Source of the DNA: Polynucleobacter hirudinilacicola | GTDB taxonomy: Bacteria > Pseudomonadota > Gammaproteobacteria > Burkholderiales > Burkholderiaceae | Direction of reading: 5' to 3' | DNA: 61,320 bases | NCBI RefSeq assembly: GCF_002192535.1 | Contig: NZ_NAIA01000001.1 | Span: forward strand, 1-61,320 | Shown here: positions 39,813-48,357 of the stretch, in pieces | How positions within the stretch are numbered: position 1 is the first letter of the stretch | Layout: every line of letters begins with the position of its first letter | Program-made: the position numbers and the translations under genes | Notes under the pieces: generated by a model | Database searches by the model: none | What the model was told of the DNA's origin: nothing | Seen by the model: the letters and a program-made list of their open reading frames with translations, nothing else

Positions 39813-40561
39813 AACTGACAGAGCGTCAGCTTGAAGGGTACATCTGCATTAATCAGCTGTGCTTTTTTATCCCGATCAGCCTTTAGAAAGCGTACAGAAA
39901 GTAGATACTTGTTGGCGCTGATTTCTGAAAAGAGCGTGTCATCTTCTAAAGTAATGCGCATCAATTGATATACCTTGCCGGAAGGCGCTTGCTGAAACGA
40001 GCCATTATGAGCAAGGACATCTTTAGCTTCACCTGACTGACGCAAGAGGCGCAAAAATAATTGACACGCTTCTTGCCATGGCATCAGAGGACGCACGTAA
40101 TTTTCTAAAAGTTTGCGTCGCTCAATCGAGGGGCTATTTTTCCAGGCATGATAACTAGGTAAATCAATTGGACTTGTTCCACCAGGAATATTTAGTCGAG
40201 TACGAATCGCATTTAACCATTCGCTCTCGGTGATAGCAGAATTCGGTCTACCAGTAGAGTGATTGATATTGCTGGCAACAGTATCAATTTCAGAAAGCGT
40301 TTGGGATAAAGCCTCTTGATCTACCTTTTGTGACGACTTCAGGCCATTAAGAGCATATTTTTGACGCTCAAATTCTTTGAGCAATAAAGACTTGATATCA
40401 CCTCTAGCGCCAATATCACCAAGCTCAAATAAAATAGAGATTGCATTGTGGTGAAGCTCTGGTTCATCTGAGCGAAGAAATTGATTGAAGCGGGCGAACA
40501 AATACTCCAGTCGAAGCATGCTTCGAACTAATTCGTTAAATGGGTATTCGTAGACAATCAC
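39809..40561 (-). CDS. zapD: Cell division protein ZapD
   Basis: FtsZ-bundling Z-ring stabiliser (YacF). The 250 residues begin with VYEYPFNELVRSMLRLEYLF, then an alpha-helical domain and a C-terminal beta domain (GKVYQLMRITL, VRFLKADRDKKAQL, VPFKLTLCQF). This start and end are characteristic of the family. It is 35 bp downstream of coaE in the pilB-pilC-pilD-coaE-zapD run typical of betaproteobacteria. It should act on the C-terminal peptide of FtsZ. Confidence 0.94.
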   Translation of the reverse strand: MIVYEYPFNELVRSMLRLEYLFARFNQFLRSDEPELHHNAISILFELGDIGARGDIKSLLLKEFERQKYALNGLKSSQKVDQEALSQTLSEIDTVASNINHSTGRPNSAITESEWLNAIRTRLNIPGGTSPIDLPSYHAWKNSPSIERRKLLENYVRPLMPWQEACQLFLRLLRQSGEAKDVLAHNGSFQQAPSGKVYQLMRITLEDDTLFSEISANKYLLSVRFLKADRDKKAQLINADVPFKLTLCQF

Positions 40562-40596
40562 AAGCCCATATTCTATGACGAACTGCGCTGATGTTT

Positions 40597-41259
40597 CTAA
40601 ATCTGTAGAATTTTTTGGTGCAAGTTTTGCACCTCTACCTCTAGGTCCTTAAGACTTCCTTGGTTTTCAATCACCACATCGGCATGCTTGAGACGTTCTG
40701 CTCTGCTGGCTTGTACCATCAAAATTCTCTCCACATCCTCCCGGGGTAAATTGCTGCGCTGCATCACCCTCTGAATTTGGGTCTCTTCAGGGCAGTCCAC
40801 TACCACTAGAAGGTCAATGAGGGTCATCCAGGACCCGGATTCAAGTAGTAAGGGCACTACGAAGACCATGTATTGCACCCCATCTCTCTCTAAATTTGAG
40901 GTCTGTCTGATAGTTTCTGAGCGAATCAGCGGATGAGTGATTGCCTCAAGAGATTTTCTGGCTTCTGGGTCTTTAAAAACTAGAGTGCGCATTTTCTCTC
41001 TATCGAGTGAACCATCGGCTGCAATGAAGTCAGAGCCAAAATGTTTCTCAATCGCTGAAATTGCTGCGCCATGAGGGGCTGTGATTTGATGGGCAATCAG
41101 ATCTGTATCCACAATACCAGCCCCTAGCTTAGCCAGTAAATCACTCACGGTAGTTTTCCCAGAGCCAATTCCACCGGTCAGGCCAATCAGAGGTATGCGA
41201 CCCTTGAGTGCGCTTAACTCAGATTGCTCGGTAGTAGGTTTTGAAGAGGCTGTGGCCAT
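40597..41259 (-). CDS. coaE: Dephospho-CoA kinase
   Basis: Final step of coenzyme A synthesis. The 220 residues carry the P-loop [23 protein letters not shown] (near 24-46), DTDLIAHQI near 53, ITHPLIRSE near 105, VVPLLLESG near 130 and [19 protein letters not shown] near 150. The first 20 residues lie inside the 3' end of pilD, a 46 bp overlap; no later ATG precedes the P-loop, so the overlap appears real unless a non-ATG start is used. Confidence 0.95.
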   Translation of the reverse strand: MATASSKPTTEQSELSALKGRIPLIGLTGGIGSGKTTVSDLLAKLGAGIVDTDLIAHQITAPHGAAISAIEKHFGSDFIAADGSLDREKMRTLVFKDPEARKSLEAITHPLIRSETIRQTSNLERDGVQYMVFVVPLLLESGSWMTLIDLLVVVDCPEETQIQRVMQRSNLPREDVERILMVQASRAERLKHADVVIENQGSLKDLEVEVQNLHQKILQI

Positions 41260-41714
41260 AACAACTCCATGATGCCAGCAAAGATCAGAAAAGGTCCAAA
41301 AGGAAAGGCTGAGCCATGATTTTGTTTGTTCAATTTAAGCCAAATCAGGCCACCAATGATTCCAGAGATGGACGCCAGGAATAGGATGCTGGGTAGGGCG
41401 CCCCAGCCAAGCCAGACTCCTAAAGCAGACAAGAGTTTGGCATCACCGATGCCAATCCCATCTTGTTTTCTAATATATCGATACAGGCGATTTAAGAGCC
41501 AAAGGAGCAAATAGCCCAGCAGTCCACCAAAAATAGACTCTTGTGGAGTGATGAACCTGAGGCTTGAGAAACTATTGAAGCAAAGTCCAGCCAAGATGAG
41601 GGGGATGGTAATGACATCAGGCAGTCGAAATGTTCGGATGTCAACATAGGCCAAATAAGCCAATATGAGGATCAGAACAATCCGGATAAGGTCGAGCACT
41701 TCTAGATGGCCCAT
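41214..41714 (-). CDS. pilD: Single-domain A24 prepilin peptidase (PilD-like)
   Basis: GxGD aspartyl protease in the membrane. The 166 residues have about six hydrophobic segments, with both catalytic Asp motifs: [18 protein letters not shown] near residue 22 and [18 protein letters not shown] near 87, plus [12 protein letters not shown] near 141. Typical PilD is about 280-290 residues with an N-terminal methyltransferase domain and a four-Cys motif; both are absent. The ATG shares one base with the pilC stop, so no N-terminal sequence is hidden upstream. Substrate would be prepilins encoded elsewhere. Confidence 0.85.
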   Translation of the reverse strand: MGHLEVLDLIRIVLILILAYLAYVDIRTFRLPDVITIPLILAGLCFNSFSSLRFITPQESIFGGLLGYLLLWLLNRLYRYIRKQDGIGIGDAKLLSALGVWLGWGALPSILFLASISGIIGGLIWLKLNKQNHGSAFPFGPFLIFAGIMELLWPQPLQNLLPSNLS

Positions 41715-42760
41715 TACACAATCTGTCCTAGATTAAAGATTGGAAGATATAGGATTATGACAAGACTACCAATCACAATCCCAACAAAAATGATGAGTAA
41801 GGGCTCTAAGCTCTGGCTCAAAGTATTTAGGCGATTGCTGAGTTGTGAGCCTAGTGCATTCGCTCGTGTACCCAGCATTTGGGGAAGAGATCCACTTTCT
41901 GAGGCGATACGCAGTAATTGCCAAGTTTCAATATCAAACAGTACATGTTTGGGGTCGGCACGAATCAAGGCATCCCCCAGTGGCCAGCCCCGAGTGAGAT
42001 GTTTGAAGATCTCTGCGCTCAAATCATGACTAAGCCAATGGTTGGAGGATTGTGCCGTTACACGCAATGCATCGGGTAGGGCTAAGCCAGAGTCTAATAA
42101 ATGTCCTAAGGTTCTGCACCAGTAGGTGAGGGTTGCCAGGCGAAATAACTGACCTAATATAGGAATGTAAAAACTCAGCTCATCACACCTTTTTTGTAAG
42201 CGAGGTAGTCTTAGCCATGCGAATAGAAATAGACCAGCACTACTGATAAGCAGAGCGGCCATCTCAAAAAAGAAATGTTCAATAACCGTCGATATTTGAA
42301 TCAGCGTTTTAGTGGGTGCTGGCAACTCAGCCTGAAAGTGGGCAAAGACATCCTTAAATACCGGTACAACCCAAATCAGCATTACTAGAATCAGTAGTAA
42401 GGAGCTGATCAGCGTGATAGCGGGGTAGCTCAATGCCTGCTGGACCTTTCGCCTTAATTCAATTTGTGCCTCAAGTTGCCGGCAAATAGTTTGTAGCGCT
42501 AATTCAATATTACCGGTGCGCTCACTGACCCGAATGAGATTAATAAATTCTGCAGAAAACCAGTTTCGCTCTGCCAGCAAGGCTTGAGAAAAGCTTTCAC
42601 CCTGTTTTAAATGGCCGCATAAATTACTTAAGCACCCTTGCCAGTACTTTGGTGCGGATAGCCGAATCAGCTCCATCGCATTTAGAAGCGGAAGGCCAGC
42701 AGTTAATAGTGACAAAAGTTGTTGAGCAAAGGTGAGTTGCTCTAGCTTGCTTACTGCCAT
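41714..42760 (-). CDS. pilC: Type II secretion/type IV pilus inner-membrane platform protein (PilC/GspF)
   Basis: Polytopic platform protein of 348 residues with two repeated T2SSF domains. The first is LLSLLTAGLPLLNAMEL near residue 15 and the second LTYWCRTLGHLLDSGLALPDALRV near 205. Membrane segments are near residues 115-135, 160-180 and at the C terminus (LEPLLIIFVGIVIGSLVIILYLPIF). It is about 50 residues shorter than usual PilC, mostly at the N terminus. It overlaps pilB by 10 bp and pilD by one base. Confidence 0.9.
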   Translation of the reverse strand: MAVSKLEQLTFAQQLLSLLTAGLPLLNAMELIRLSAPKYWQGCLSNLCGHLKQGESFSQALLAERNWFSAEFINLIRVSERTGNIELALQTICRQLEAQIELRRKVQQALSYPAITLISSLLLILVMLIWVVPVFKDVFAHFQAELPAPTKTLIQISTVIEHFFFEMAALLISSAGLFLFAWLRLPRLQKRCDELSFYIPILGQLFRLATLTYWCRTLGHLLDSGLALPDALRVTAQSSNHWLSHDLSAEIFKHLTRGWPLGDALIRADPKHVLFDIETWQLLRIASESGSLPQMLGTRANALGSQLSNRLNTLSQSLEPLLIIFVGIVIGSLVIILYLPIFNLGQIV

Positions 42761-43830
42761 GTACCCACCTCAGTCAGTAGATCAGCTTCCTTAATCAATC
42801 CTGCTTTTATATGGTGAATTCCAGCCTCATGCATGGTGCAGTATTGAAAAGAGAGGTCAAATATGTGTGCCGCACTTAAAACTTCATGCACCCCAATTCG
42901 TCCGTGACATCCAGATCCGTTGCAGCTTGCGCATTTATTACCTTTATTGATGCCTCCGCCCGAACATTGCCGACATATCTTGCGAACTAAGCGTTGCGAG
43001 CTAACACTACGCAAGCAAGATTCGAGAGCTTCCTGGTCAAGCCCTAGACTCTTTAATCGATTTAATGCCCCTCGAGCATTGCGAGTATGAAGGGTGCTCA
43101 AAACAAGATGGCCAGTTTGTGCCGCTTGAATGGCAAGTTCGGCAGTAGCGCTGTCTCGAATTTCACCAATCATGATGACGTCTGGATCTTGACGTAATAG
43201 TGCACGGATAATTGTCGGAAAATCTAAACCCGAGCGAGGGTGATACGCCACTTGATTCACTCCTGGTAGGCGAATCTCAATGGGATCTTCTATAGAACAA
43301 AGATTGCGATGGCTTTGGTTCAGAGTTCTTAAGCAGCTGTAAAGAGTTCTGGTTTTTCCGCTACCGGTAGGGCCTGTTACCAATATCAAACCATTTTCTT
43401 GGTTGAGGGCAGTTTTAAATATCTCCAACTGTTCTGGAAGTAAGCCGACTTCTTCAATGGCAAGTTGGTTTATGCAGCTGGGCAAAACCCGTATCACTGC
43501 TTTTTCGCCATATAGAGTCGGCAGGATTGAAACGCGGCAGTCGATATTAGGTTTTACAAAATTAAGTCCAATTAAGAGTCGTCCATCTTGAGGCAGACGT
43601 TTTTCGGCAATGTCCAGTCGTGCCAAAATTTTGATGCGAGTAATTAATCGTTCATGGAATTGAATATCAAATTGCGCTTGCACTTGTAGCAAGCCGTCTA
43701 CTCGAATACGGACTAGAGTGCTTTGTGATCCAGCCTCGATATGGATATCACTCGCTCTAGATTGAAGCGCATTGACTGCGATTTCATGCCAGGTGCGAAT
43801 AATGAGTGAGTCATCATGGTTGCTGCTCAA
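42751..43830 (-). CDS. pilB: Type II/IV secretion assembly ATPase (PilB/GspE), short form
   Basis: Hexameric ATPase powering pilus assembly. The 359 residues start directly at the core: SRASDIHIEAGSQSTLVRIRVDG near residue 19. Walker A GLILVTGPTGSGKTRTLYS lies near 150, the Asp box IEDPIEI near 180, Walker B DPDVIMIGEIRDSATAELAIQAAQTGHLVLSTLHT near 212, and a zinc site of two CxxC pairs (CRQC...CASC) near 285. Usual PilB has about 570 residues with N-terminal MshEN domains, missing here. It overlaps the CBS gene by 4 bp. Confidence 0.9.
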   Translation of the reverse strand: MSSNHDDSLIIRTWHEIAVNALQSRASDIHIEAGSQSTLVRIRVDGLLQVQAQFDIQFHERLITRIKILARLDIAEKRLPQDGRLLIGLNFVKPNIDCRVSILPTLYGEKAVIRVLPSCINQLAIEEVGLLPEQLEIFKTALNQENGLILVTGPTGSGKTRTLYSCLRTLNQSHRNLCSIEDPIEIRLPGVNQVAYHPRSGLDFPTIIRALLRQDPDVIMIGEIRDSATAELAIQAAQTGHLVLSTLHTRNARGALNRLKSLGLDQEALESCLRSVSSQRLVRKICRQCSGGGINKGNKCASCNGSGCHGRIGVHEVLSAAHIFDLSFQYCTMHEAGIHHIKAGLIKEADLLTEVGTWQ

Positions 43831-45116
43831 TCTTGATCTTGATTAAGGGTGGGGCGGTAGAGTTTGACAGTCTTCACGCCCTGATCATCAAACTGCATAA
43901 TTTCCATTACGATGCCCGCAATTCGAATGCTGACATCATGATCTGGTATCGCCTCAAGCTTTTCAAGAATGAGTCCATTCAAGGTACGAGGACCATCTAA
44001 AGGTAAATTCAGGTTCAGCAAACGATTTAGGTCCCTAAGTGATGCGGTACCGCTGGCTAAGTAAGTCCCATCAGCCAGCCAATGGGGATCGGTTGAAAGA
44101 TTAGAGAAAGAGGTTGTGAACTCACCAATGAGCTCTTCAACAATGTCTTCAAAGGTTACGAGGCCTAAGACTTCACCATATTCATTTACAACCAGGCTTA
44201 AGCGCTGTTGATTATCTTGAAAGAATTGCATCTGCTGAAGCACAGGCGTTCCGCTGGGAATGAAATAAGGCTCATTTAATAAAGACTGAAAGTCTGCATG
44301 CTTTAAGTCTGTGTCGCCCAGTAAGGAAAGGGCCTTCTTGACCGATAGAATACCTACTATGCGGTCAGAATCACCATCGCAGACGGGCAGTTTGTTGTGA
44401 TAGCAAGTTTCTAATTGTTGAACGACTTCATCAATGGGTCGCGAGAGATCTAGAACTTCAATCTTCGATCTTGGAGTCATCACATCATCGACTGTAATAT
44501 TTTCTAAATTAAAGAGGTTTAGCAAAATATTGCGATGATGGTTTGATACAAAGCGGTTGGACTCCAGAACCAAGCTACGTAACTCCTCTGTACTCATCGT
44601 TCTGCTATCTGAAGATGACTTCAGACCAGAAAACTTCATCAGTCCAGAGACAAAGCTATTAATAAACCACAGCAGGGGTTTTAGTAAAAAAGTCAGCGGC
44701 AGAATGAACCAGCCTACTCGAGAAGCGATTTTTTCTGGAAAGGCTGCCCCAATAACCTTCGGAGTAATTTCGCTAAAAATGATGATCAGCAAAGCTACTA
44801 CTAAAGTGGCAATTGAAAGTACGAGTCCACTATCTCCAAAGATATGCAAAGCGATGCCCGTTACCAAAATAGGCAGTATGGTATTAATGAGGTTATTAGA
44901 AATTAACAGAACAGATAAAAGCGAATCAATACGCTTTAAGAGTCGCTCAGCTAAGGCCGCCCCCGAATTGCCACTAGTTGCCATGGCTCGTAGACGATGG
45001 CGATTTGATGAGAGCATGCTAGTTTCGGCCATTGAGAAAAAGCCAGAAAGAGCAAGTAAAAAAAGGACGAGAGCAACTTGCCAGTAAAAAGGCCAATCGT
45101 CAAAAAAGGTATCCAT
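43827..45116 (-). CDS. HlyC/CorC family transporter-like protein (DUF21-CBS-CorC_HlyC)
   Basis: Membrane protein of 429 residues from the ATG at 45116. An N-terminal DUF21 region has four membrane segments (about residues 10-180, starting ALSGFFSMAETSMLSSNRHRL). Next is a CBS pair near 205-330 (VDDVMTPRSKIEVLD and LSLVVNEYGEVLGLVTFEDIVEELIGE), then a C-terminal CorC/HlyC domain (LNGLILEKLEAIPD). Members are implicated in magnesium or sodium export; the hemolysin name is historical. An in-frame TTG 15 bp upstream is a less likely start. Confidence 0.9.
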   Translation of the reverse strand: MDTFFDDWPFYWQVALVLFLLALSGFFSMAETSMLSSNRHRLRAMATSGNSGAALAERLLKRIDSLLSVLLISNNLINTILPILVTGIALHIFGDSGLVLSIATLVVALLIIIFSEITPKVIGAAFPEKIASRVGWFILPLTFLLKPLLWFINSFVSGLMKFSGLKSSSDSRTMSTEELRSLVLESNRFVSNHHRNILLNLFNLENITVDDVMTPRSKIEVLDLSRPIDEVVQQLETCYHNKLPVCDGDSDRIVGILSVKKALSLLGDTDLKHADFQSLLNEPYFIPSGTPVLQQMQFFQDNQQRLSLVVNEYGEVLGLVTFEDIVEELIGEFTTSFSNLSTDPHWLADGTYLASGTASLRDLNRLLNLNLPLDGPRTLNGLILEKLEAIPDHDVSIRIAGIVMEIMQFDDQGVKTVKLYRPTLNQDQD

Positions 45117-45235
45117 AAGGTCTGCCTGCAAAAAAGTAAGGATGAATCAATATAGCAAAGTGGCATTTCACAAGCTATAGATGTGGAAGAAAGGCCTGTC
45201 GTCTTTGGCCTCTAGTTATGTGAGAATCACTTTCT

Positions 45236-45748
45236 ATGACCCTGGCTAAAAAACAAGTTGCTTCAGATAGTGCTCAATATTGCGTTATTGCCGCTCCTTT
45301 TGGGAGATTGGGGATTTTGACTGAGCTGGTTGATGGCAGTTTAATGTTGTCCAAAATTGAGTATTTGCCAATATCAACCGCTTTAGTAAGCCCTAGGAAT
45401 CAATTGGCAAAAGAGGTAGAAAAGCAGCTTAAAGCATATTTTCAGAATCCTCATTACCAGTTTGATTTGCCCATGAAGCCAGCAGGCACCGAACACCAGC
45501 AAAGGGTTTGGAAAAATATTCAAATGATTCCCGTTGGTAAAACCAAAACCTACGGCGAGATTGCAAGTAAGATCAAAAGTGGCCCGCGCGCAGTGGGTAC
45601 GGCATGCGGTGCCAACCCCTATCCCTTAATTGCACCTTGTCATCGCGTTGTTTCTGCACAGGGGATTGGTGGTTTCATGAAAGAGAACGCGCCAGGTTTG
45701 TATCGCCAAATCAAGATGTGGCTTTTGCAGCACGAGGGCGCTCTATAG
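45236..45748 (+). CDS. ogt: Methylated-DNA--protein-cysteine methyltransferase
   Basis: Suicide repair protein moving the alkyl group from O6-methylguanine to itself. The 170 residues end in the DNA-binding helix-turn-helix (IPVGKTKTYGEIASKIKSGPRAVGTACGANPYP) and the acceptor-Cys motif APCHRVVSAQGIGGF near residue 130. There is no Ada regulatory domain. It is convergent with the squalene/phytoene synthase gene, with a 2 bp gap. Confidence 0.95.
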   Translation: MTLAKKQVASDSAQYCVIAAPFGRLGILTELVDGSLMLSKIEYLPISTALVSPRNQLAKEVEKQLKAYFQNPHYQFDLPMKPAGTEHQQRVWKNIQMIPVGKTKTYGEIASKIKSGPRAVGTACGANPYPLIAPCHRVVSAQGIGGFMKENAPGLYRQIKMWLLQHEGAL

Positions 45749-45750
45749 GC

Positions 45751-46728
45751 TCAAATTGCTTTAATGGATTTAGAAAATTGATTAAAGAAAATCTGCATGA
45801 GCGCATCACTGTTTACTGCAAATTTTGTGAAGGTATAAAACGTCATGACTGTTTTTCTAGAGAGCTTTACTTCTTCCTTTTCGCTAAATTCTTTTTGTTT
45901 GGCAATCTTTGCGAGCGTCATTACTGCTAAGCCAAAAGCCAGGAAACAAAAGCGCCGTATTCCAAGCTCCTCTTTTGGAATGAGAAGTATGTAGTTGAGT
46001 GAGTCCTGGAGCTTTTCATAAGCAATTGCTAAAAGTTGCTCCTGATTCATGCCGACTGGCTTCCAAGATACCCCGCGGGCACGATCTTCAGGTGAGTCTT
46101 TCAGGATGTTGGTCATTTGTAGGGCTTGACCAAAAGCTATGGCGAGATCTTCATGGCCCTGAATGCGCTTAGCAAATTCAGCGGAGTGGTTACTGAAGAC
46201 GGTAGTGAGAAGCTCCCCTACAACGCCTGCAACCACATAACAGTATTTCTCAAATTCCTGCAAATTCTGTAGACCTGCTTGAGTCTGCTTTCCGTGAAAG
46301 TAAGACATCCCCTCTGACATGATGGAGACGCAGCGACTCACTGCCGCTCGATCATCCTCGGAGCAAGTGTGCAAAATTCTCAAGACGGTAGGAGTGTGTG
46401 CGATGAGATCTAATTCATCTTGATTACCATAATGATTCAGAGCTTCAAGACAAGGCTCTACAAAAAACTCAACGGGTACCTTTTGAAGCACCGCATCTAA
46501 AAACAGTTGAGAGAGTTTTTGTTTGGTTTGTGGATTTAATTCTGCAGCATCCTCAATAGTGTCAACAATTCGGCACAGTAAATAGGTATTACCTACCACT
46601 TTTTCAATGATGGAGGGTAATAGAGGGATTGTCAGAGCAAAGGTGCGGGAGACTGAGCTCAAGATAGCTTTTTGATAAGCCAGGTCAGTGCTGGGGTTCT
46701 CGCTTGGGCTCATTTGAAATGAATTCAC
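45751..46728 (-). CDS. Squalene/phytoene synthase family protein
   Basis: Head-to-head prenyl synthase fold of 325 residues. The first Asp-rich motif is YLLCRIVDTIEDAAEL near residue 50 and the second MTNILKDSPEDRARG near 210; SRTFALTIPLL near 27 and the substrate-pocket segment YCYVVAGVVGELL near 162 fit squalene-synthase-type members. Product may be squalene (hopanoid precursor) or a presqualene/phytoene compound; no hpn or crt neighbours help decide. The start may be the GTG at 46728 or the ATG at 46713. It is divergent from the symporter gene. Confidence 0.82.
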   Translation of the reverse strand: MNSFQMSPSENPSTDLAYQKAILSSVSRTFALTIPLLPSIIEKVVGNTYLLCRIVDTIEDAAELNPQTKQKLSQLFLDAVLQKVPVEFFVEPCLEALNHYGNQDELDLIAHTPTVLRILHTCSEDDRAAVSRCVSIMSEGMSYFHGKQTQAGLQNLQEFEKYCYVVAGVVGELLTTVFSNHSAEFAKRIQGHEDLAIAFGQALQMTNILKDSPEDRARGVSWKPVGMNQEQLLAIAYEKLQDSLNYILLIPKEELGIRRFCFLAFGLAVMTLAKIAKQKEFSEKEEVKLSRKTVMTFYTFTKFAVNSDALMQIFFNQFSKSIKAI

Positions 46729-46812
46729 CCTTGAATTATGTCAGAGTGCGCTAGTGTTATCTGGCACCCCAAGTTGATACAAATTCCCTTACTGGTAAAA
46801 GTGACAAGGTCA

Positions 46813-46818
46813 TATAAT
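46813..46818 (+). promoter_or_regulatory. Consensus -10 box of the symporter gene
   Basis: A perfect TATAAT lies 31 bp before the preferred GTG start at 46849, with only a weak -35 (TTACTG near 46789). Its position argues against the longer reading frame that would begin at 46738. Confidence 0.5.
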
Positions 46819-46848
46819 TTCACCAAATTCTTCAGGGGGAAATTGGGC

Positions 46849-48264
46849 GTGCTTATTTGGTTCGTCATCATCTACTGGGTAGTATCTGTGGGTATTGGCC
46901 TGTGGGCTGCTCTGCGCGTAAAAAATACAGCTGACTTTGCTGCGGCTGGTCATAGCCTCCCGTTGCCAATCGTTACAGCTACTGTATTTGCTACCTGGTT
47001 TGGTTCTGAAACAGTTTTGGGTATTCCGGCTACTTTTCTGAAAGAAGGTTTGGGCGGAGTGGTGTCTGATCCATTCGGATCCTCTTTATGTTTAATTTTG
47101 GTTGGCCTATTTTTTGCGCGCCATCTTTATAACCGCCGCATGTTAACGATTGGTGACTTCTTTCGTGAAAAATATGGCCGTACGGTTGAAGTCTTGGTAA
47201 CCCTTTGCATTGTGGTTTCGTATTTGGGTTGGGTTGCTGCGCAGATTAAGGCCCTAGGTTTAGTTTTCAATGTGGTGTCAGAAGGCAGCATTTCTCAAAC
47301 AGGTGGAATGTTGATTGGTGCCGGTAGCGTCTTGATTTATACCCTTTTTGGAGGTATGTGGTCTGTGGCGATTACGGACTTTATTCAGATGATCATTATT
47401 GTGATCGGCATGCTGTATATCGGCGGCGAAATGACCACGCAAACCGGTGGAATTGGCGTAGTGCTTGAGCATGCAGCCGCCGCCGGGCAATTTAGCAATT
47501 TTTGGCCAGACATGAATCTTGCCTCCATCTTGGGATTTGTTGCTGCTCTCTGCACCATGATGCTGGGTTCAATCCCTCAGCAGGATGTCTTCCAGCGCAT
47601 CACCTCTTCGAAGAATGTCAACATTGCTGTCCAAGCAGCGATCTTAGGTGGAGTGCTGTACTTTATTTTCGCTTTCGTGCCAATGTATTTGGCTTACTCA
47701 GCAACATTAATTAGTCCAGACTTGGTCAAGAAGTATCTTGATACTGACCCGCAAATGATTTTGCCTAAACTCATCTTGAACCATGCACCGATCATTGCGC
47801 AGGTAATGTTCTTTGGCGCCTTACTTTCAGCTATTAAGAGTTGTGCAAGCGCTACCTTGCTTGCGCCTTCAGTTACTTTTGCGGAAAACATTGTGAGGGG
47901 ATTTTTTAAGCATCTCTCAGATCAAGACTTACTCAAAATTATGCGCATCACAGTATTGTGTTTTGCGGTAGTTGTTACTTTCTTTGCGATCAATTCTGAG
48001 CTCTCTATTTTTAAGATGGTCGAGAGTGCTTATAAGGTGACCTTAGTTGCCGCATTTGTACCTTTAGCGTTTGGGGTTTACTGGTCAAGGGCCAATTCTT
48101 TAGGTGGCTTACTATCAGTGGTCTGCGGCCTTACTATTTGGATTAGTTGTGAAATTCTGGCTCCAAAGGCTATTTTGCCGCCCCAATTAGCGGGCTTATT
48201 TGCAAGCATTGCCGGCATGATTTTGGGCAGTCTGGTATCAAAAGACCTATTAAAAGCAGTTTAG
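46849..48264 (+). CDS. Sodium:solute symporter family protein
   Basis: Sodium-coupled transporter (SSS family) of 471 residues with 12-13 hydrophobic segments. Conserved parts are RVKNTADFAAAGHSLPLPIVTATVFATWFGSETVLGIPA near residue 22, GDFFREKYGR near 101, YTLFGGMWSVAITDFIQMIIIVIGM near 163 and MMLGSIPQQDVFQRITSSKN near 234. GTG at 46849 is preferred: AGGGGG lies about 9 nt upstream and the -10 box lies before it. A longer frame starts at 46738 but adds non-family sequence. The substrate is unknown. Confidence 0.88.
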   Translation: MLIWFVIIYWVVSVGIGLWAALRVKNTADFAAAGHSLPLPIVTATVFATWFGSETVLGIPATFLKEGLGGVVSDPFGSSLCLILVGLFFARHLYNRRMLTIGDFFREKYGRTVEVLVTLCIVVSYLGWVAAQIKALGLVFNVVSEGSISQTGGMLIGAGSVLIYTLFGGMWSVAITDFIQMIIIVIGMLYIGGEMTTQTGGIGVVLEHAAAAGQFSNFWPDMNLASILGFVAALCTMMLGSIPQQDVFQRITSSKNVNIAVQAAILGGVLYFIFAFVPMYLAYSATLISPDLVKKYLDTDPQMILPKLILNHAPIIAQVMFFGALLSAIKSCASATLLAPSVTFAENIVRGFFKHLSDQDLLKIMRITVLCFAVVVTFFAINSELSIFKMVESAYKVTLVAAFVPLAFGVYWSRANSLGGLLSVVCGLTIWISCEILAPKAILPPQLAGLFASIAGMILGSLVSKDLLKAV

Positions 48265-48273
48265 GCAACCATA

Positions 48274-48290
48274 TTGTTGCACCGCAACAA
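48274..48290 (+). terminator. Weak hairpin after the symporter gene
   Basis: TTGTTGC and GCAACAA flank a 3 nt loop, followed by GTTTTC. It could terminate the symporter transcript. Downstream, CATCTAA occurs twice within 20 bp, of unknown meaning. Confidence 0.35.
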
Positions 48291-48357
48291 GTTTTCATCT
48301 AAAGTTCTCATCTAATATTGCACTAATACAAATATTTTTTATTCTGATGGGGTTCCT

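Noticed and set aside
44557..45087. 176-codon plus-strand open frame opposite the CorC/HlyC-type gene
   Set aside because: Sense gene has DUF21 and CBS motifs throughout; the opposite frame is Lys/Arg/Ser-rich shadow coding.
46738..46848. 37-codon N-terminal extension of the symporter frame
   Set aside because: The added residues do not fit the family, a consensus TATAAT lies inside, and a better ribosome binding site precedes the GTG at 46849.
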